Shown: positions 34,564-43,615, numbered from the stretch's first letter. The stretch: DNA of 64,000 nt from Streptomyces rishiriensis (GCF_030815485.1 NZ_JAUSWV010000002.1:7192001-7256000); one strand, 5' to 3'. Notes: generated from the sequence alone by a model not told the origin. A program made the numbers and translations.

Positions 34564-35582
34564 GCGCAAAGACACTTGGCGATGCCCCCGGCGTGTCCGA
34601 CCCGCCCGAGGTTCCCCCGTCCCGCTTCACCCCGGGCAGGGTGCGCGATCTGCCGCACGCCGGGCTGATCGCCGTGCTCGTCCTGGTCGTGGTGTTCACC
34701 GCCGTACAGAGCGAGACGTTCGCCACCGACCGCAACATCGTCAACATCCTCGGCCAGGTGAGCGTCAACGCCGTGCTCGCCGCGGGGCTCACCCTGCTCA
34801 TGACCGCGGGCGGCATGGACTTCTCGATGGGCAGCAACGTCGCCGTCACGGCCGCCGTGTCGGCGAGGCTGCTCGCCGACGGCCGGCCCACCGGCTACGC
34901 CGTCGTCGTCGCGCTGCTGCTCGGCACCGCCGTCGGACTCGTCAACGGGCTGGTGGTGACCTTCACCGCCGTGGCGCCGTTCGTCGTGACGCTGGCCTCG
35001 GCCACCCTGCTCGACGGCGTCGCGCTCCTGGTCCACGACGGCTCCACCCTCTCCATCGGCGCCCGGATGTCCGCGCTCGGCAACGACAAGGTGCTCGGCG
35101 TGCCGTATCTGCTGATCGTCGCCGTCCTGGTGCTGACCGTGACGGCGCTCGTCATGCGGTTCACCGTGTTCGGCCGGGACGCCTTCGCCATCGGCGGCAA
35201 CGAGCACGTGGCCCGTCTCAGCGGCATCAACGTCACCGCCCGCAAGCTCACCCTGTACGGCCTCACCGGCACCCTCTCCGGACTCGCCGGCCTGATGCTG
35301 CTGTCCCGCCTGGGTTCCTCCAGCCCGGGCGGCACGGCCGGGCTCTCGCTCCAACTGGCCGTGGTCGCCGCGGTGGTCATCGGCGGCACCTCGCTGGCCG
35401 GCGGGCACGGCACCGTCCTCGGCACCGCGCTCGGCCTGGTGCTGCTCGGCGTGGTCGCCAACGCGCTGAACCTCCTGGACTTCTCCAGCAACTACCAGCC
35501 GGTCTCCGTCGGCGCCGTGCTGCTCGTCGCGGCCGTCGCCAACGAGATGCACAAGGCCCGCTCGGGCTCGGCGCGCCACTGA
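34560..35582 (+). CDS. Ribose-type ABC importer permease (BPD_transp_2)
   Basis: About 340 residues from GTG 34560 (overlapping the ATPase stop). The N-terminal 30 residues are soluble, followed by nine to ten hydrophobic segments. The conserved MTAGGMDFSMGSNVAVTAAV block and the AIGGNEHVARLSGINV cytoplasmic loop, which contacts the ATPase, are present. It forms the channel of the importer encoded with 33076 and 35623. Confidence 0.9.
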   Translation: MSAKTLGDAPGVSDPPEVPPSRFTPGRVRDLPHAGLIAVLVLVVVFTAVQSETFATDRNIVNILGQVSVNAVLAAGLTLLMTAGGMDFSMGSNVAVTAAVSARLLADGRPTGYAVVVALLLGTAVGLVNGLVVTFTAVAPFVVTLASATLLDGVALLVHDGSTLSIGARMSALGNDKVLGVPYLLIVAVLVLTVTALVMRFTVFGRDAFAIGGNEHVARLSGINVTARKLTLYGLTGTLSGLAGLMLLSRLGSSSPGGTAGLSLQLAVVAAVVIGGTSLAGGHGTVLGTALGLVLLGVVANALNLLDFSSNYQPVSVGAVLLVAAVANEMHKARSGSARH

Positions 35583-35622
35583 CCTCCCTGTCGTTCATGC
35601 CTCGTCCGAAAGGCGTTTCACC

Positions 35623-36570
35623 ATGAGACTCACCGCCCGTTCACGCAGGGCACTGTTCGCCACCGTCACCGGCTCTGCCCTGGTGCTGACCGGCTGCGGC
35701 AACGGCGACAGCGGCAGCGCCGACAGCGTCTCCCTCGGCTTCGTCAACGGTGGCGACACCAACTTCCACAGCTGTCTGCAGAAAGCCGTCGAGGGCCGGG
35801 CGAAGACCGCCGGAGCGAAGGTCTACACGGCCAACTCGCACCAGAACGCCGGGACCGAGCTGTCCAACATCGAGGACATGATCTCCCGCGACGTGAGCGC
35901 GCTGATCGTGCAGACGGTCAACGTCGACGCGCTCAAGGGCGACATCGCCAAGGCGAAGGCCTCGGACATACCGATCTATCTGACCTCCGTGTCCACCAGT
36001 GACGCCGCCGACATCCTCGGTGCGGCCGTCGTCGACCTCAAGAAGGTCGGCAGCCTCGACGCGGGCTGGATCGCCCAGGACGCGGGCACGAAGCCGGTCC
36101 AGGTCGGCATCGTGGCGGGGGCTCCGGGCGCGGCCTCGGACCTGCTGGTGGGCGGCTTCAAGGGCGCCCTCCCGGCCACCGCCGAAGTCGTCGCCGAGCA
36201 GCCGGGCATGTTCAATCCCGCGAAGGCCCAGGACGTCGCGGAGAACATGATCCAGGCCGATCCCGACCTGGACTACGCGTTCGTCGCCAACGAGGAGATG
36301 GCCTTCGCCGTGCGCAAGGCGTTCGACGCCGCCGGCGCCGAGGACGTCAGGATCGTCACCGTGAACGGGACCGACGAGGGCCTGGCCGCCGTCAGGAGCG
36401 GCGAGTTCTCGGCCACCGTCGCGAACTCGGCGAAGACGATCGGCGAGACGGCCGTGAAGAACGCCGTCGGACTGCTTGCCAAGGAAAAGGTTGACAAGAT
36501 TGCCAACATTCCTCTTCTGTTGGTCACCGAGGACAACCTGAGCGAGGCGCCCCAGTACTGCCCGAAGTGA
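35623..36570 (+). CDS. ABC importer substrate-binding lipoprotein (Peripla_BP_4)
   Basis: 315 residues. A short basic n-region, a hydrophobic core and the lipobox LTGC (Cys25) indicate a lipoprotein. The mature part is a type 1 periplasmic-binding fold with SLGFVNGGDTNFHSCLQKAV at the start and the hinge-associated FVANEEMAFAVRKAFDAAG. These receptors usually bind pentoses or cyclitols; here the surrounding genes are for catabolism of a non-sugar compound, so the ligand is uncertain. The gene is 40 nt after the permease. Confidence 0.88.
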   Translation: MRLTARSRRALFATVTGSALVLTGCGNGDSGSADSVSLGFVNGGDTNFHSCLQKAVEGRAKTAGAKVYTANSHQNAGTELSNIEDMISRDVSALIVQTVNVDALKGDIAKAKASDIPIYLTSVSTSDAADILGAAVVDLKKVGSLDAGWIAQDAGTKPVQVGIVAGAPGAASDLLVGGFKGALPATAEVVAEQPGMFNPAKAQDVAENMIQADPDLDYAFVANEEMAFAVRKAFDAAGAEDVRIVTVNGTDEGLAAVRSGEFSATVANSAKTIGETAVKNAVGLLAKEKVDKIANIPLLLVTEDNLSEAPQYCPK

Positions 36571-36673
36571 GGGCCCCACCGGGAAGCGGTGCCTGCCGGC
36601 GCCCCGGTTGTTCCGAGCCGCAGGAATGCTCCCGTTCTCGACGCCGCGGGCGGGAGCCGCAATCGGAGGAAAC

Positions 36674-37582
36674 ATGGACCGCTTGCTGCTGATGCACAGT
36701 TTCGTCACTGTCGCCCAGGCCGGAAGCTTCAACGGAGCCGCCAAGAAACTGGGCTCCTCCGGGTCGCTGGTCTCACGGCACGTGGCCGAGCTGGAACGAC
36801 AGGTGGGGGTCCGCCTGGTCAACCGCACCGCCCGTTCGGTGAGCCTCACCGAGCCGGGGCTGAGGTACGCGGAGTTCGCCTCCCGCATCCTCGACGAGAT
36901 CGACGCGCAGGACGCGGCGCTCGCCGGCTCGCACGACCGGGCCGAGGGCACCCTCAGCATCATCTGCCCGAAATGGATAGGCAGCCTGGACCTGGGCGAC
37001 GCGATCGCCGCCTTTTCCGCGGCCCATCCGAAGATCCAGGTCCGTTTCGAACTCGGCGGAATGTCCGACCGCACCTACGATTTCCTGGACAGTGGATTCG
37101 ACGTCGCTTTCCACACCCGCGACCTCCGGGATTCCAGCGTCCGATTGAAGAAGATCTCCTCCCTGCCCTTCGTGCTGTGCGGATCGGCGGAGTACATCGA
37201 ACGCCGGGGCGGCCTCGCGCATCCCAACGACATCGCGGGCCACGACTGCCTGGTGCACGTCAACGACCCGGTCTGGCGCATCGGCCACGGCCACGCGAGC
37301 ACCCTGCACAAGATCCGCAACATCGCCTTCTCGTCCAACTCCTATCTGGCCCTCCAGAAGGCCGCCGTGCACGGCCGGGGCATCGCCCTGCTCCCGCAGC
37401 GCCCGGCCTACGACGACCTGGTCTCCGGCGCCCTGCGGGCACTGCTGCCGGAACTGGCCGTACCCGACCGACCGCTGTACGCCATCTACGGCCCCGGACA
37501 GGACACCCCGCGCAAGATCAGCGTGTTCCTGGACTTTCTCTCCGCATGGTTCTCGCAGAACCCGATCCCCACGATCCGGTAG
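36674..37582 (+). CDS. LysR-family transcriptional regulator
   Basis: 302 residues from ATG 36674 with CGGAGGA upstream. Residues about 5-60 form the LysR winged helix (FVTVAQAGSFNGAAKKLG, then SGSLVSRHVAELE); residues about 90-295 form the co-inducer domain, close to the CrgA/AaeR-like branch (LLMHSFVTVAQ and RVWRIG-type core). It precedes and probably activates the ring-cleavage operon at 37690 and onward. A GCGCAA/TTGCGC inverted repeat lies between them. Confidence 0.92.
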   Translation: MDRLLLMHSFVTVAQAGSFNGAAKKLGSSGSLVSRHVAELERQVGVRLVNRTARSVSLTEPGLRYAEFASRILDEIDAQDAALAGSHDRAEGTLSIICPKWIGSLDLGDAIAAFSAAHPKIQVRFELGGMSDRTYDFLDSGFDVAFHTRDLRDSSVRLKKISSLPFVLCGSAEYIERRGGLAHPNDIAGHDCLVHVNDPVWRIGHGHASTLHKIRNIAFSSNSYLALQKAAVHGRGIALLPQRPAYDDLVSGALRALLPELAVPDRPLYAIYGPGQDTPRKISVFLDFLSAWFSQNPIPTIR

Positions 37583-37592
37583 CCGACGGCAG

Positions 37593-37611
37593 GCGCAAAC
37601 AAGAGTTGCGC
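37593..37611 (+). promoter_or_regulatory. Candidate LysR-binding site before the extradiol dioxygenase gene
   Basis: GCGCAA (37593-37598) and TTGCGC (37606-37611) are perfect inverted arms around 7 nt, 11 nt after the LysR stop and about 80 nt before the dioxygenase start. TTGCGC or GCGCAA also occurs in other promoter regions of the same island (32380, 44077, 47298 and 47348). Confidence 0.45.
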
Positions 37612-37689
37612 ATCGGGCGGAGCCGGAGCCATTGAGGCCCCGGCCGCCCCGAACCTACGCTCACCAGGCGACCCGGAAACGAGGAATCC

Positions 37690-38610
37690 ATGGGAATCCA
37701 GAGAATCGAATCGGTCACCTACGGCATCGACGACCTGGACGAATGCGTCCGGTTCTTCGAGGACTTCGGTCTGTTCCTGGTGGAGCGGACCGAAGAACAC
37801 GCCGTGTTCGAGACCCTCGCCGGGCAGACACTCCACCTCGACACCGCGCCCGACCCGCTGCTGCCCCCGCCGGTGGAGGACGGGCCCACCCTGCGCGAGG
37901 TCGTCTGGGGCGTCGACACCCGGGCGGAGCTGACCCGGCTGGCCGCGGCCGCCGGCCGGCGCCGCGCGGTGCGCGAGAGCGCCGACGGCGTCCTCCACAC
38001 CGCCGACCTCAGCGGCTTCGGCGTGGGCCTCACCCTCGCCCGGCCGAAGCAGGTCGCCGTCGCCGTCCGTCCCGCCAACACGACGGGCGACGTCAACCGG
38101 TGGAACACCGCCCTGGAGCCGCTCACCCGCGCCCACCCGCTGCGCATGTGCCACGTGGCGCTCAACATCGCCAAGTCGGGCAGGGACGAGGCGGTCGCCT
38201 TCTACACCGACGTCCTCGGCTTCCGCCCGACCGACATCGTCGAGCCGATGGGCGTCTTCCTGCAGGCCCCCGGCGACGACGACCAGCACACCATGCTGCT
38301 CTGCCACCGCCCGGACCGGGTGGGCGTCAACCACATCGCCTACGAGGTGCCCGGCTTCGACGATGTCGTCGAAGGCGGCAACCACATGATCGACAAGGGC
38401 TGGCGGGAGGCCCGCCGGCTCGGCCGCCACACCGTCGGCTCGAACGTCTTCCGCTTCCTGCACGCCCCCTGCGGAGGCCGCGTCGAGTACGCCGCCGACA
38501 TGGACCGCGTCGACGACGCCTACGGGACCCGCGTCCACGCGACCACCCCGCCGCACCACATCTGGGCGCTGCGCACCCACCGCGACCAGGACGCCACCAC
38601 CGCCTCCTGA
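37690..38610 (+). CDS. Type I (VOC) extradiol dioxygenase, catechol 2,3-dioxygenase-like
   Basis: 306 residues in two VOC halves. The iron ligands are His155 (MCHVALN), His215 (VNHIAY) and Glu266 (GRVEYA), at the spacing of catechol 2,3-dioxygenase. It should cleave the ring of a catechol-type intermediate. The family signature is less strict at the end than in the dioxygenase at 29070 (no NRIE block). It opens a run of genes for downstream steps: aldehyde dehydrogenase, FAH-type hydrolase and alpha/beta hydrolase. The RBS (ACGAGGAA) lies close to ATG 37690. Confidence 0.85.
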   Translation: MGIQRIESVTYGIDDLDECVRFFEDFGLFLVERTEEHAVFETLAGQTLHLDTAPDPLLPPPVEDGPTLREVVWGVDTRAELTRLAAAAGRRRAVRESADGVLHTADLSGFGVGLTLARPKQVAVAVRPANTTGDVNRWNTALEPLTRAHPLRMCHVALNIAKSGRDEAVAFYTDVLGFRPTDIVEPMGVFLQAPGDDDQHTMLLCHRPDRVGVNHIAYEVPGFDDVVEGGNHMIDKGWREARRLGRHTVGSNVFRFLHAPCGGRVEYAADMDRVDDAYGTRVHATTPPHHIWALRTHRDQDATTAS

Positions 38611-38656
38611 GCCGTCGCAGCCTCACCGACTCTCCACCCTGAGAGGGCACCCACCC

Positions 38657-40105
38657 ATGACCACCGACCACGGCTACCCCGCCGTCCGCCTCCACATCGC
38701 GGGCGAGTGGTGCCAGGGCGGCACCGGACGTACCGCCCCGATCGTGAACCCGGCCACCGAGGAGGTGATCGGCGAAGTACCCCTGGGCGCCCCCGCCGAC
38801 CTGGACCGCGCGCTCGAAGCCGCCGCGGCGGGCTTCAAGGCGTGGCGCGCGACGCCGGTGGCCGAGCGCACGGCCGTCCTGCACACCGCCGCCGACCTGC
38901 TGACCGAGCGCGCCGCCGAGGCCGGCCGGATCATGACCCTCGAGCAGGGCAAGCCGCTCGCGGAGGCCACCGGCGAGGCCCGCCGGGTGGCCGGCACCCT
39001 GCGCTGGCACGCCGACGACGCCCGCCGCGCCTACGGCCGGATCATCCCCGCCGAACCCGGCACGCTCCTGACCGTCCGCCGTGAGCCGATCGGCCCGGTC
39101 GCCGCCTTCGTGCCGTGGAACTTCCCGGCGGGCGGCCCGATGCGCAAGATCTCCGCCGCGCTCGCGGCCGGCTGCTCGATCGTCGTCAAGGCCTCCGAGG
39201 AGACCCCGGCCACCGCCGTGGAACTGGTGCGCTGCTTCACCGACGCGGGGCTCCCGGCCGGAGTGCTGAACCTCGTCTTCGGTGAACCCGCCGAGGTCTC
39301 CGCCCACCTGATCGCCTCCCCCGTGGTACGCATGGTCGCCTTCACCGGCTCGGTGCCGGTCGGAAAGCTGCTGGCCGCGCAGGCGGGCCAGGTCATGAAG
39401 CCGTCGCTGATGGAACTCGGCGGCCACGCCCCGGTGATCGTCTGCGCCGACGCCGACCCGGTGCGGGCCGCGCGCAAGGCCGCCCGGGCCAAGTTCGCCA
39501 ACGCCGGCCAGGTCTGCACCTCGCCGAGCCGCTTCCTCGTCCACGAGAGCCTCGTGGCGGAGTTCACCGCCGAGTTCGTGAAGGTGGCCGAGGCGGTGGT
39601 CGTCGGTGACGGCCTCGAGCCGGGCACCACCATGGGCCCGCTCGCCAACGAACGCCGGCTGAAGTCCCTGGAGCGGCTCACCGCCGACGCCGTCGCGCGC
39701 GGCGCCGAGGTCCTCACCGGCGGCGAACGGCCCGACCGGCCCGGATACTTCTTCGCGCCGACCGTCCTGACCGACGTGCCCGAGGACGCGGAACTGCTGC
39801 ACGAGGAGCCGTTCGGGCCGATCGCGCCGATCCTGCCGTTCAGCGACCTCGACGCGGCCCTCGAAGCCGCGAACGCGCTGCCGTTCGGCCTCGCCGCCTA
39901 CGGCTTCACCGGCTCCGCCGCGACCGCCGAGAAGCTCTCCGCCGAGCTGGAGGCCGGGATCCTCTCGCTCAACCACTGCGGCGGCTCCGTCCACGAGGCG
40001 CCCTCCGGCGGCGTCAAGGACAGCGGCTACGGCCGGGAGGGCGGGCCGGAGGCGCTGGACGCCTACCTGGTCACCAAGCGCGTCTCCCACCAGCTGGCGC
40101 CATGA
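38657..40105 (+). CDS. NAD(P)-dependent aldehyde dehydrogenase
   Basis: 482 residues. The general base is Glu253 (MELGGHAPV) and the nucleophile Cys287 (GQVCTSPS); the cofactor segment VPWNFPAGGPMRKIS is typical of the succinate-semialdehyde dehydrogenase branch. It would oxidise a semialdehyde to the acid, for instance a 2-hydroxymuconic-type semialdehyde from ring cleavage. Its ATGA overlap with the following FAH gene indicates cotranslation. Confidence 0.92.
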   Translation: MTTDHGYPAVRLHIAGEWCQGGTGRTAPIVNPATEEVIGEVPLGAPADLDRALEAAAAGFKAWRATPVAERTAVLHTAADLLTERAAEAGRIMTLEQGKPLAEATGEARRVAGTLRWHADDARRAYGRIIPAEPGTLLTVRREPIGPVAAFVPWNFPAGGPMRKISAALAAGCSIVVKASEETPATAVELVRCFTDAGLPAGVLNLVFGEPAEVSAHLIASPVVRMVAFTGSVPVGKLLAAQAGQVMKPSLMELGGHAPVIVCADADPVRAARKAARAKFANAGQVCTSPSRFLVHESLVAEFTAEFVKVAEAVVVGDGLEPGTTMGPLANERRLKSLERLTADAVARGAEVLTGGERPDRPGYFFAPTVLTDVPEDAELLHEEPFGPIAPILPFSDLDAALEAANALPFGLAAYGFTGSAATAEKLSAELEAGILSLNHCGGSVHEAPSGGVKDSGYGREGGPEALDAYLVTKRVSHQLAP

Positions 40106-40893
40106 GGTACGCACGGCTCGCGGTCGACGGCCGGGCGCGGTGGGGCAGGGTGGGGGAGACCGAGGTGGAGCTGCTGTCCGGCTCCCCGCTGGAGGGCGAG
40201 CCCGACACCGTCGGGACGGTCCGGCGCGACGCGGCCGACTGGCTGCCGCCGGTCGTCCCGCCCGTGTTCTACGCGGCCGGCCTGAACTACGCCCGCCACA
40301 TCGAGCACGCGGCCCGGCTCGGCAACCCGGCCGCCGTCCTGCCGGGCCGCCCGGAGGTCGGATACCGCGCCAACAACGCGCTCACCGGCCACCGTTCGCC
40401 GATCGTGAAGCCGGCCGGGGCCGACGGGCGGTTCGAGGCCGAGCCCGAACTCGTCGCCGTCATCGGCCGCACCGTCCGGCACGCCTCCTACGAGGAGGCA
40501 CGCGCGTCGGTCTTCGGCTGGACCATCGGCAACGACGTCAGCGCCCGCACCTGGCAGCACCGGGACCGCACCCTGTGGCGCAGCAAGAACAGCGACACCT
40601 TCAAGCCGATGGGGCCGTGGATCGAGACCGACGTCGACGCCCTGGCGCAGACGACCACCGTGCGGGTCAACGGCGCGGAGCAGACCTCGTTCCGCACCGG
40701 CGACATGGTCTTCGACCCCTTCGACTTCATCGTCGAGATCACCGAACACATCACCATGCGGCCCGGGGACGTGCTGTGGATGGGCGCCGAGTCGGCCTGC
40801 CGGATCGAACCCGGGGACACCGTGGAGATCGAGATCAGCGGCATCGGTGTGCTGTCCAACCCCGTTCACCTCGAAGGGAACCATCAGTCATGA
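40102..40893 (+). CDS. Fumarylacetoacetate hydrolase (FAH)-family protein
   Basis: 263 residues. The FAH metal site is formed by FEAEPELVAVIG (Glu-x-Glu) and Asp in GWTIGNDVSARTWQ; the NSDTFKPMGPWI block is characteristic. Family members hydrolyse C-C bonds of acylpyruvates or act as hydratases/decarboxylases on 2-oxo-enoic acids in meta-cleavage pathways. It overlaps both the aldehyde dehydrogenase before it and the small VOC protein after it. Confidence 0.88.
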   Translation: MRYARLAVDGRARWGRVGETEVELLSGSPLEGEPDTVGTVRRDAADWLPPVVPPVFYAAGLNYARHIEHAARLGNPAAVLPGRPEVGYRANNALTGHRSPIVKPAGADGRFEAEPELVAVIGRTVRHASYEEARASVFGWTIGNDVSARTWQHRDRTLWRSKNSDTFKPMGPWIETDVDALAQTTTVRVNGAEQTSFRTGDMVFDPFDFIVEITEHITMRPGDVLWMGAESACRIEPGDTVEIEISGIGVLSNPVHLEGNHQS

Positions 40894-41261
40894 GCGCGGA
40901 ACCCCGCTACATCCACCACGTCAACTTCCCCACCACCGACCCCGACCGGACCGCGGAGTGGTACACGAAGGTCTTCGGCATGAAGCGGATCATGCCGAAG
41001 TCCAACACCCGCGTCGTGCTGATGACCCGCGGCAACTTCGACCTGCACTTCACCCCGGTCGAGGAGATGGAGCGCATGGCGCCCTATCACTTCGCCGTCG
41101 AGGTCGACGACTGGGACGACTTCCTGGCACACCTCGCCGAGCTCGGCGTCCGGCACACCCGGCCCGTCCAACGCCCCGAGAACCAGTCGAAGTTCTGCTA
41201 CATCCACGACCCCGACCACACCATGATCGAGCTCGTGCACCACGCCAAGCGCCCCAACTGA
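40890..41261 (+). CDS. Single-domain VOC/glyoxalase-like protein
   Basis: 123 residues with one VOC module: YIHHVNFPTTDPDRTAEWYT at the start, YHFAVEVDDWDDFLA in the middle and DHTMIELVHHA at the end. These contain His and Glu residues suited to a metal site when it dimerises. The function could be an isomerase, a dioxygenase partner or a resistance-type binding protein. It lies in the same tightly packed operon. Confidence 0.82.
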   Translation: MSAEPRYIHHVNFPTTDPDRTAEWYTKVFGMKRIMPKSNTRVVLMTRGNFDLHFTPVEEMERMAPYHFAVEVDDWDDFLAHLAELGVRHTRPVQRPENQSKFCYIHDPDHTMIELVHHAKRPN

Positions 41262-41287
41262 TCGCCCCCGTAGAGGAGTTCCCTCCC

Positions 41288-42073
41288 ATGCCCCTCGCCG
41301 ACTCCGACGGCACCTCCCTCTACTACGAGCGCCACGGCAGCGGTCCGGCGATCCTGTTCGTGCACGGCAGCGGCGGCCACCACGCCGCCTGGTGGCAGCA
41401 GGTCGCCGCCCTGCGCGACGCGTTCACCGTGGTCACCGTCGATCTGCGCGGCTTCGGCGGATCCGACTCGTCCATGGCGGAGTTCGACGGCCAGGACTTC
41501 CCCGGTGACGTCGTCGCCGTCCTCGACCAGGAGGACCTGACCGACGTCATGCTGGTCGGACAGTCCATCGGCTCCGTCGCCGCCCTGCGAGCCGGCCTGC
41601 TGCGCCCTGAGCGCGTCTCCTCCGTCGTCCTCGGCCACTCGCTGGGCGGCATCAGCCACCCGGAACTGAGGGAGCTGGCCGCCGCCGACCGGGCCGAGGC
41701 CGTGAAACTCCCGGTCCTCGACCGGCTGCTGACCAAGACGTTCCAGCGGGAGCGCGCCGACCTCACCTTCCTCTTCCAGCAGATGGGCACCTTCAACGTG
41801 GCCAGGATGCAGGACCTGCGCAACCTCGACACCAACGGCCCCTCCCTGGAGGAGATCGAGGCCTCGGGGGTCAAGGTCGCCTTCCTCGCGGGCGAGCGGG
41901 ACGCCGTACTGAGCGTCAGGACGGTGACCCGCGCCCACGAGCTGCTGGTCGGCTCGCACCTGGAGATCGTCCCGGGCGCCCCGCACTCCATGTACTGGGA
42001 GACGCCCCAGGCCTACAACGAGGCCGTCGCCCGTCTGCGCCGCACCCTCACCGCACCGGAGGAAGCCGTATGA
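41288..42073 (+). CDS. Alpha/beta hydrolase
   Basis: 261 residues. The oxyanion loop HGSGGHHAAWW and the nucleophile elbow VGQSIGS (Ser) are clear; an acid (AGERDAV) and a His (PGAPHSMYWE) complete the triad. The family includes meta-cleavage C-C hydrolases and 3-oxoadipate enol-lactonases, which fits the operon. The stop codon overlaps the next start at ATGA. Confidence 0.88.
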   Translation: MPLADSDGTSLYYERHGSGPAILFVHGSGGHHAAWWQQVAALRDAFTVVTVDLRGFGGSDSSMAEFDGQDFPGDVVAVLDQEDLTDVMLVGQSIGSVAALRAGLLRPERVSSVVLGHSLGGISHPELRELAAADRAEAVKLPVLDRLLTKTFQRERADLTFLFQQMGTFNVARMQDLRNLDTNGPSLEEIEASGVKVAFLAGERDAVLSVRTVTRAHELLVGSHLEIVPGAPHSMYWETPQAYNEAVARLRRTLTAPEEAV

Positions 42074-42537
42074 GCAGCCTGACCCTGGCCGCCGCCGAGG
42101 AGATCGTCGAGGCCGCCACCGAGCGCGCCCGGGCCGTGGGCAAGGCGGTGAGCGTCGCCGTCGTGGACGCCGGCGGCTTCCCCGTCGCCATCCGCCGCTC
42201 CGACGGGGCCCGCCCCCTCACCCCGGACATCGCCCGCGCCAAGGCGTACACCGCGGCCGTCATGCAGCGGCCCGGCACCATGCTGAAGAAGTGGCAGGAG
42301 AGCCAGCCCGTCTTCTTCGCCCAGCTCTCCCAGCTGCCGGGCGCGGCGCTGCCGATCATGGCCGCCGAGGGCAGCGTCACCATCAAGAAGGACGGCGAGA
42401 TCGTCGGCGGCCTCGGCATCGCCGGCGGCACCGCGGACGAGGACCAGACCATCGCCGACGAGGTGCTCGCCTCCCTCGGCTACGAGCTGGAGTTCGCCGC
42501 CTGGGGCGGCCCGGCCGGGCCCGGAAAGGACGCGTGA
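42070..42537 (+). CDS. GlcG/HbpS-family heme-binding-like protein
   Basis: 155 residues of the single-domain GlcG/HbpS fold: VSVAVVDAGGFPVAIRRSDGA, then IARAKAYTAAVMQRPG and LGIAGGTADEDQTIADEVLA. Proteins of this family bind heme or corrinoids and are often found next to glycolate or catabolic dehydrogenases. No signal peptide is seen, so it is cytoplasmic here. The role in the operon is unknown. Confidence 0.85.
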   Translation: MSSLTLAAAEEIVEAATERARAVGKAVSVAVVDAGGFPVAIRRSDGARPLTPDIARAKAYTAAVMQRPGTMLKKWQESQPVFFAQLSQLPGAALPIMAAEGSVTIKKDGEIVGGLGIAGGTADEDQTIADEVLASLGYELEFAAWGGPAGPGKDA

Positions 42538-42540
42538 CCC

Positions 42541-43569
42541 ATGGCGGACACGTTCAACTACCGCATCGACCACCACGGCAGTCTGGTCCGCCCCGCCGAG
42601 CTGGTCGCCGCCCGCGCGGCCGGCGACCCCGAGGCGCTGGCGGCCGCCGAACGCAAGGCCGTCGAGGAAGCGGTCGTCCTGCAGCGCCGGCTCCGCTCGA
42701 CCGTGGTCACCGACGGCGACTTCCCCCGCGAGGACTTCCGCGGCGCCGTCCTCGACGCCGTGACGGGATTCCGCCGCACCGGCGAGGTCGGTGCGGACGG
42801 TCTGGCCGGCTGGGTCGCCGAGTCCCTGCCCAAGGCGGACGGCCCGCTGCTCGCCGACCGGGCCGAGCTGCTCACCGCGCTGACGGTGATCGCGCCCAAG
42901 GTCTCCCTGCCCTCCCCGGCGTACCTCGCCGCGACCACCTACCGTCCCGGCCTCGGAGTGGCCTCCGCACGCGAACTGGGCGAGGCCCTCGCGGAGATCA
43001 TCCAGGCGGAGACAGAACTGCTGGTGTCGAAGGGGGTACGTCTGCTCCAGCTCAACAACCCTTTGCTGCTGGGCCAGTTGTCGACCGAACCGGCCGACCC
43101 GGGCGCGCTGTCCTTCGAGGACGCCCTCGCCGTCGACGCCCTCGCCGTACGCCTGGCGACGCGTCCGGAAGGCGTACGGATCGGGGTCGCCCCCGGCCAC
43201 GCCGCCCCCGCCGCCGTGGACCGGGCGCGTGCCGAGCGACTGTACGGCGCGATACCGGCCGACCGCTGGATCCTGCCCTTCGACCAGGGCACCGACGCCG
43301 AGCTGGACCTCGTCCGGGCGCTGCCCGAGGACCGGGACGTCTGCCTGGGCGTGGTCGACGCGACGGTCCCCGAACTCGAGGACGTCGACACGGTGATGGC
43401 CCGGATCGACGCCGTCGGCGCGTTCAAGGATCTCGAGGACGCGGCCGTGTCGCCGTCCCGGGGCTTCGCCGACGTGGCGAGCCGGCCGCTGCTGACGGCG
43501 GAGCAGCAGCGCGGGAAGATCGTGCTGGTGGAGACGGTCGCCCGCTACGTGTGGGGCAACGAGTTCTGA
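42541..43569 (+). CDS. MetE C-terminal-like protein lacking the zinc-site motifs
   Basis: 342 residues of the cobalamin-independent methionine synthase catalytic-domain fold, with RIDHHGSLVRPAELVAAR at the start and KIVLVETVARYVWG at the end, both family marks. The functional signature positions are altered: the DEP that binds homocysteine is NNP (172-174), the His-x-Cys zinc pair in the family IHVC-type motif is Gly215-Val-Ala217 (IGVAPGH), and the third zinc Cys of SPxCGF is lost in SPSRGF (304-309). It can hardly bind zinc as MetE does. It ends the catabolic operon, 3 nt after the heme-binding-like gene. A new substrate role is likely; which one is unknown. Confidence 0.8.
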   Translation: MADTFNYRIDHHGSLVRPAELVAARAAGDPEALAAAERKAVEEAVVLQRRLRSTVVTDGDFPREDFRGAVLDAVTGFRRTGEVGADGLAGWVAESLPKADGPLLADRAELLTALTVIAPKVSLPSPAYLAATTYRPGLGVASARELGEALAEIIQAETELLVSKGVRLLQLNNPLLLGQLSTEPADPGALSFEDALAVDALAVRLATRPEGVRIGVAPGHAAPAAVDRARAERLYGAIPADRWILPFDQGTDAELDLVRALPEDRDVCLGVVDATVPELEDVDTVMARIDAVGAFKDLEDAAVSPSRGFADVASRPLLTAEQQRGKIVLVETVARYVWGNEF

Positions 43570-43582
43570 TCGCGGCGGACAA

Positions 43583-43615
43583 GGGCCGGGCGCCCCCGGG
43601 GGAGTTGCCCGGCCC
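43583..43615. terminator. Hairpin terminator between convergent genes
   Basis: GGGCCGGGC (43583-43591) pairs perfectly with GCCCGGCCC (43607-43615) around a 15-nt C/G-rich loop, in the 81-nt gap between the MetE-like gene and the convergent ABM gene. Confidence 0.7.

Noticed and set aside
36488..36510. A GGTTGACAAGATTG stretch resembling the GntR operator
   Set aside because: It lies inside the coding sequence of the binding lipoprotein near its end, is not symmetric like 25748, and no gene starts just downstream under it.
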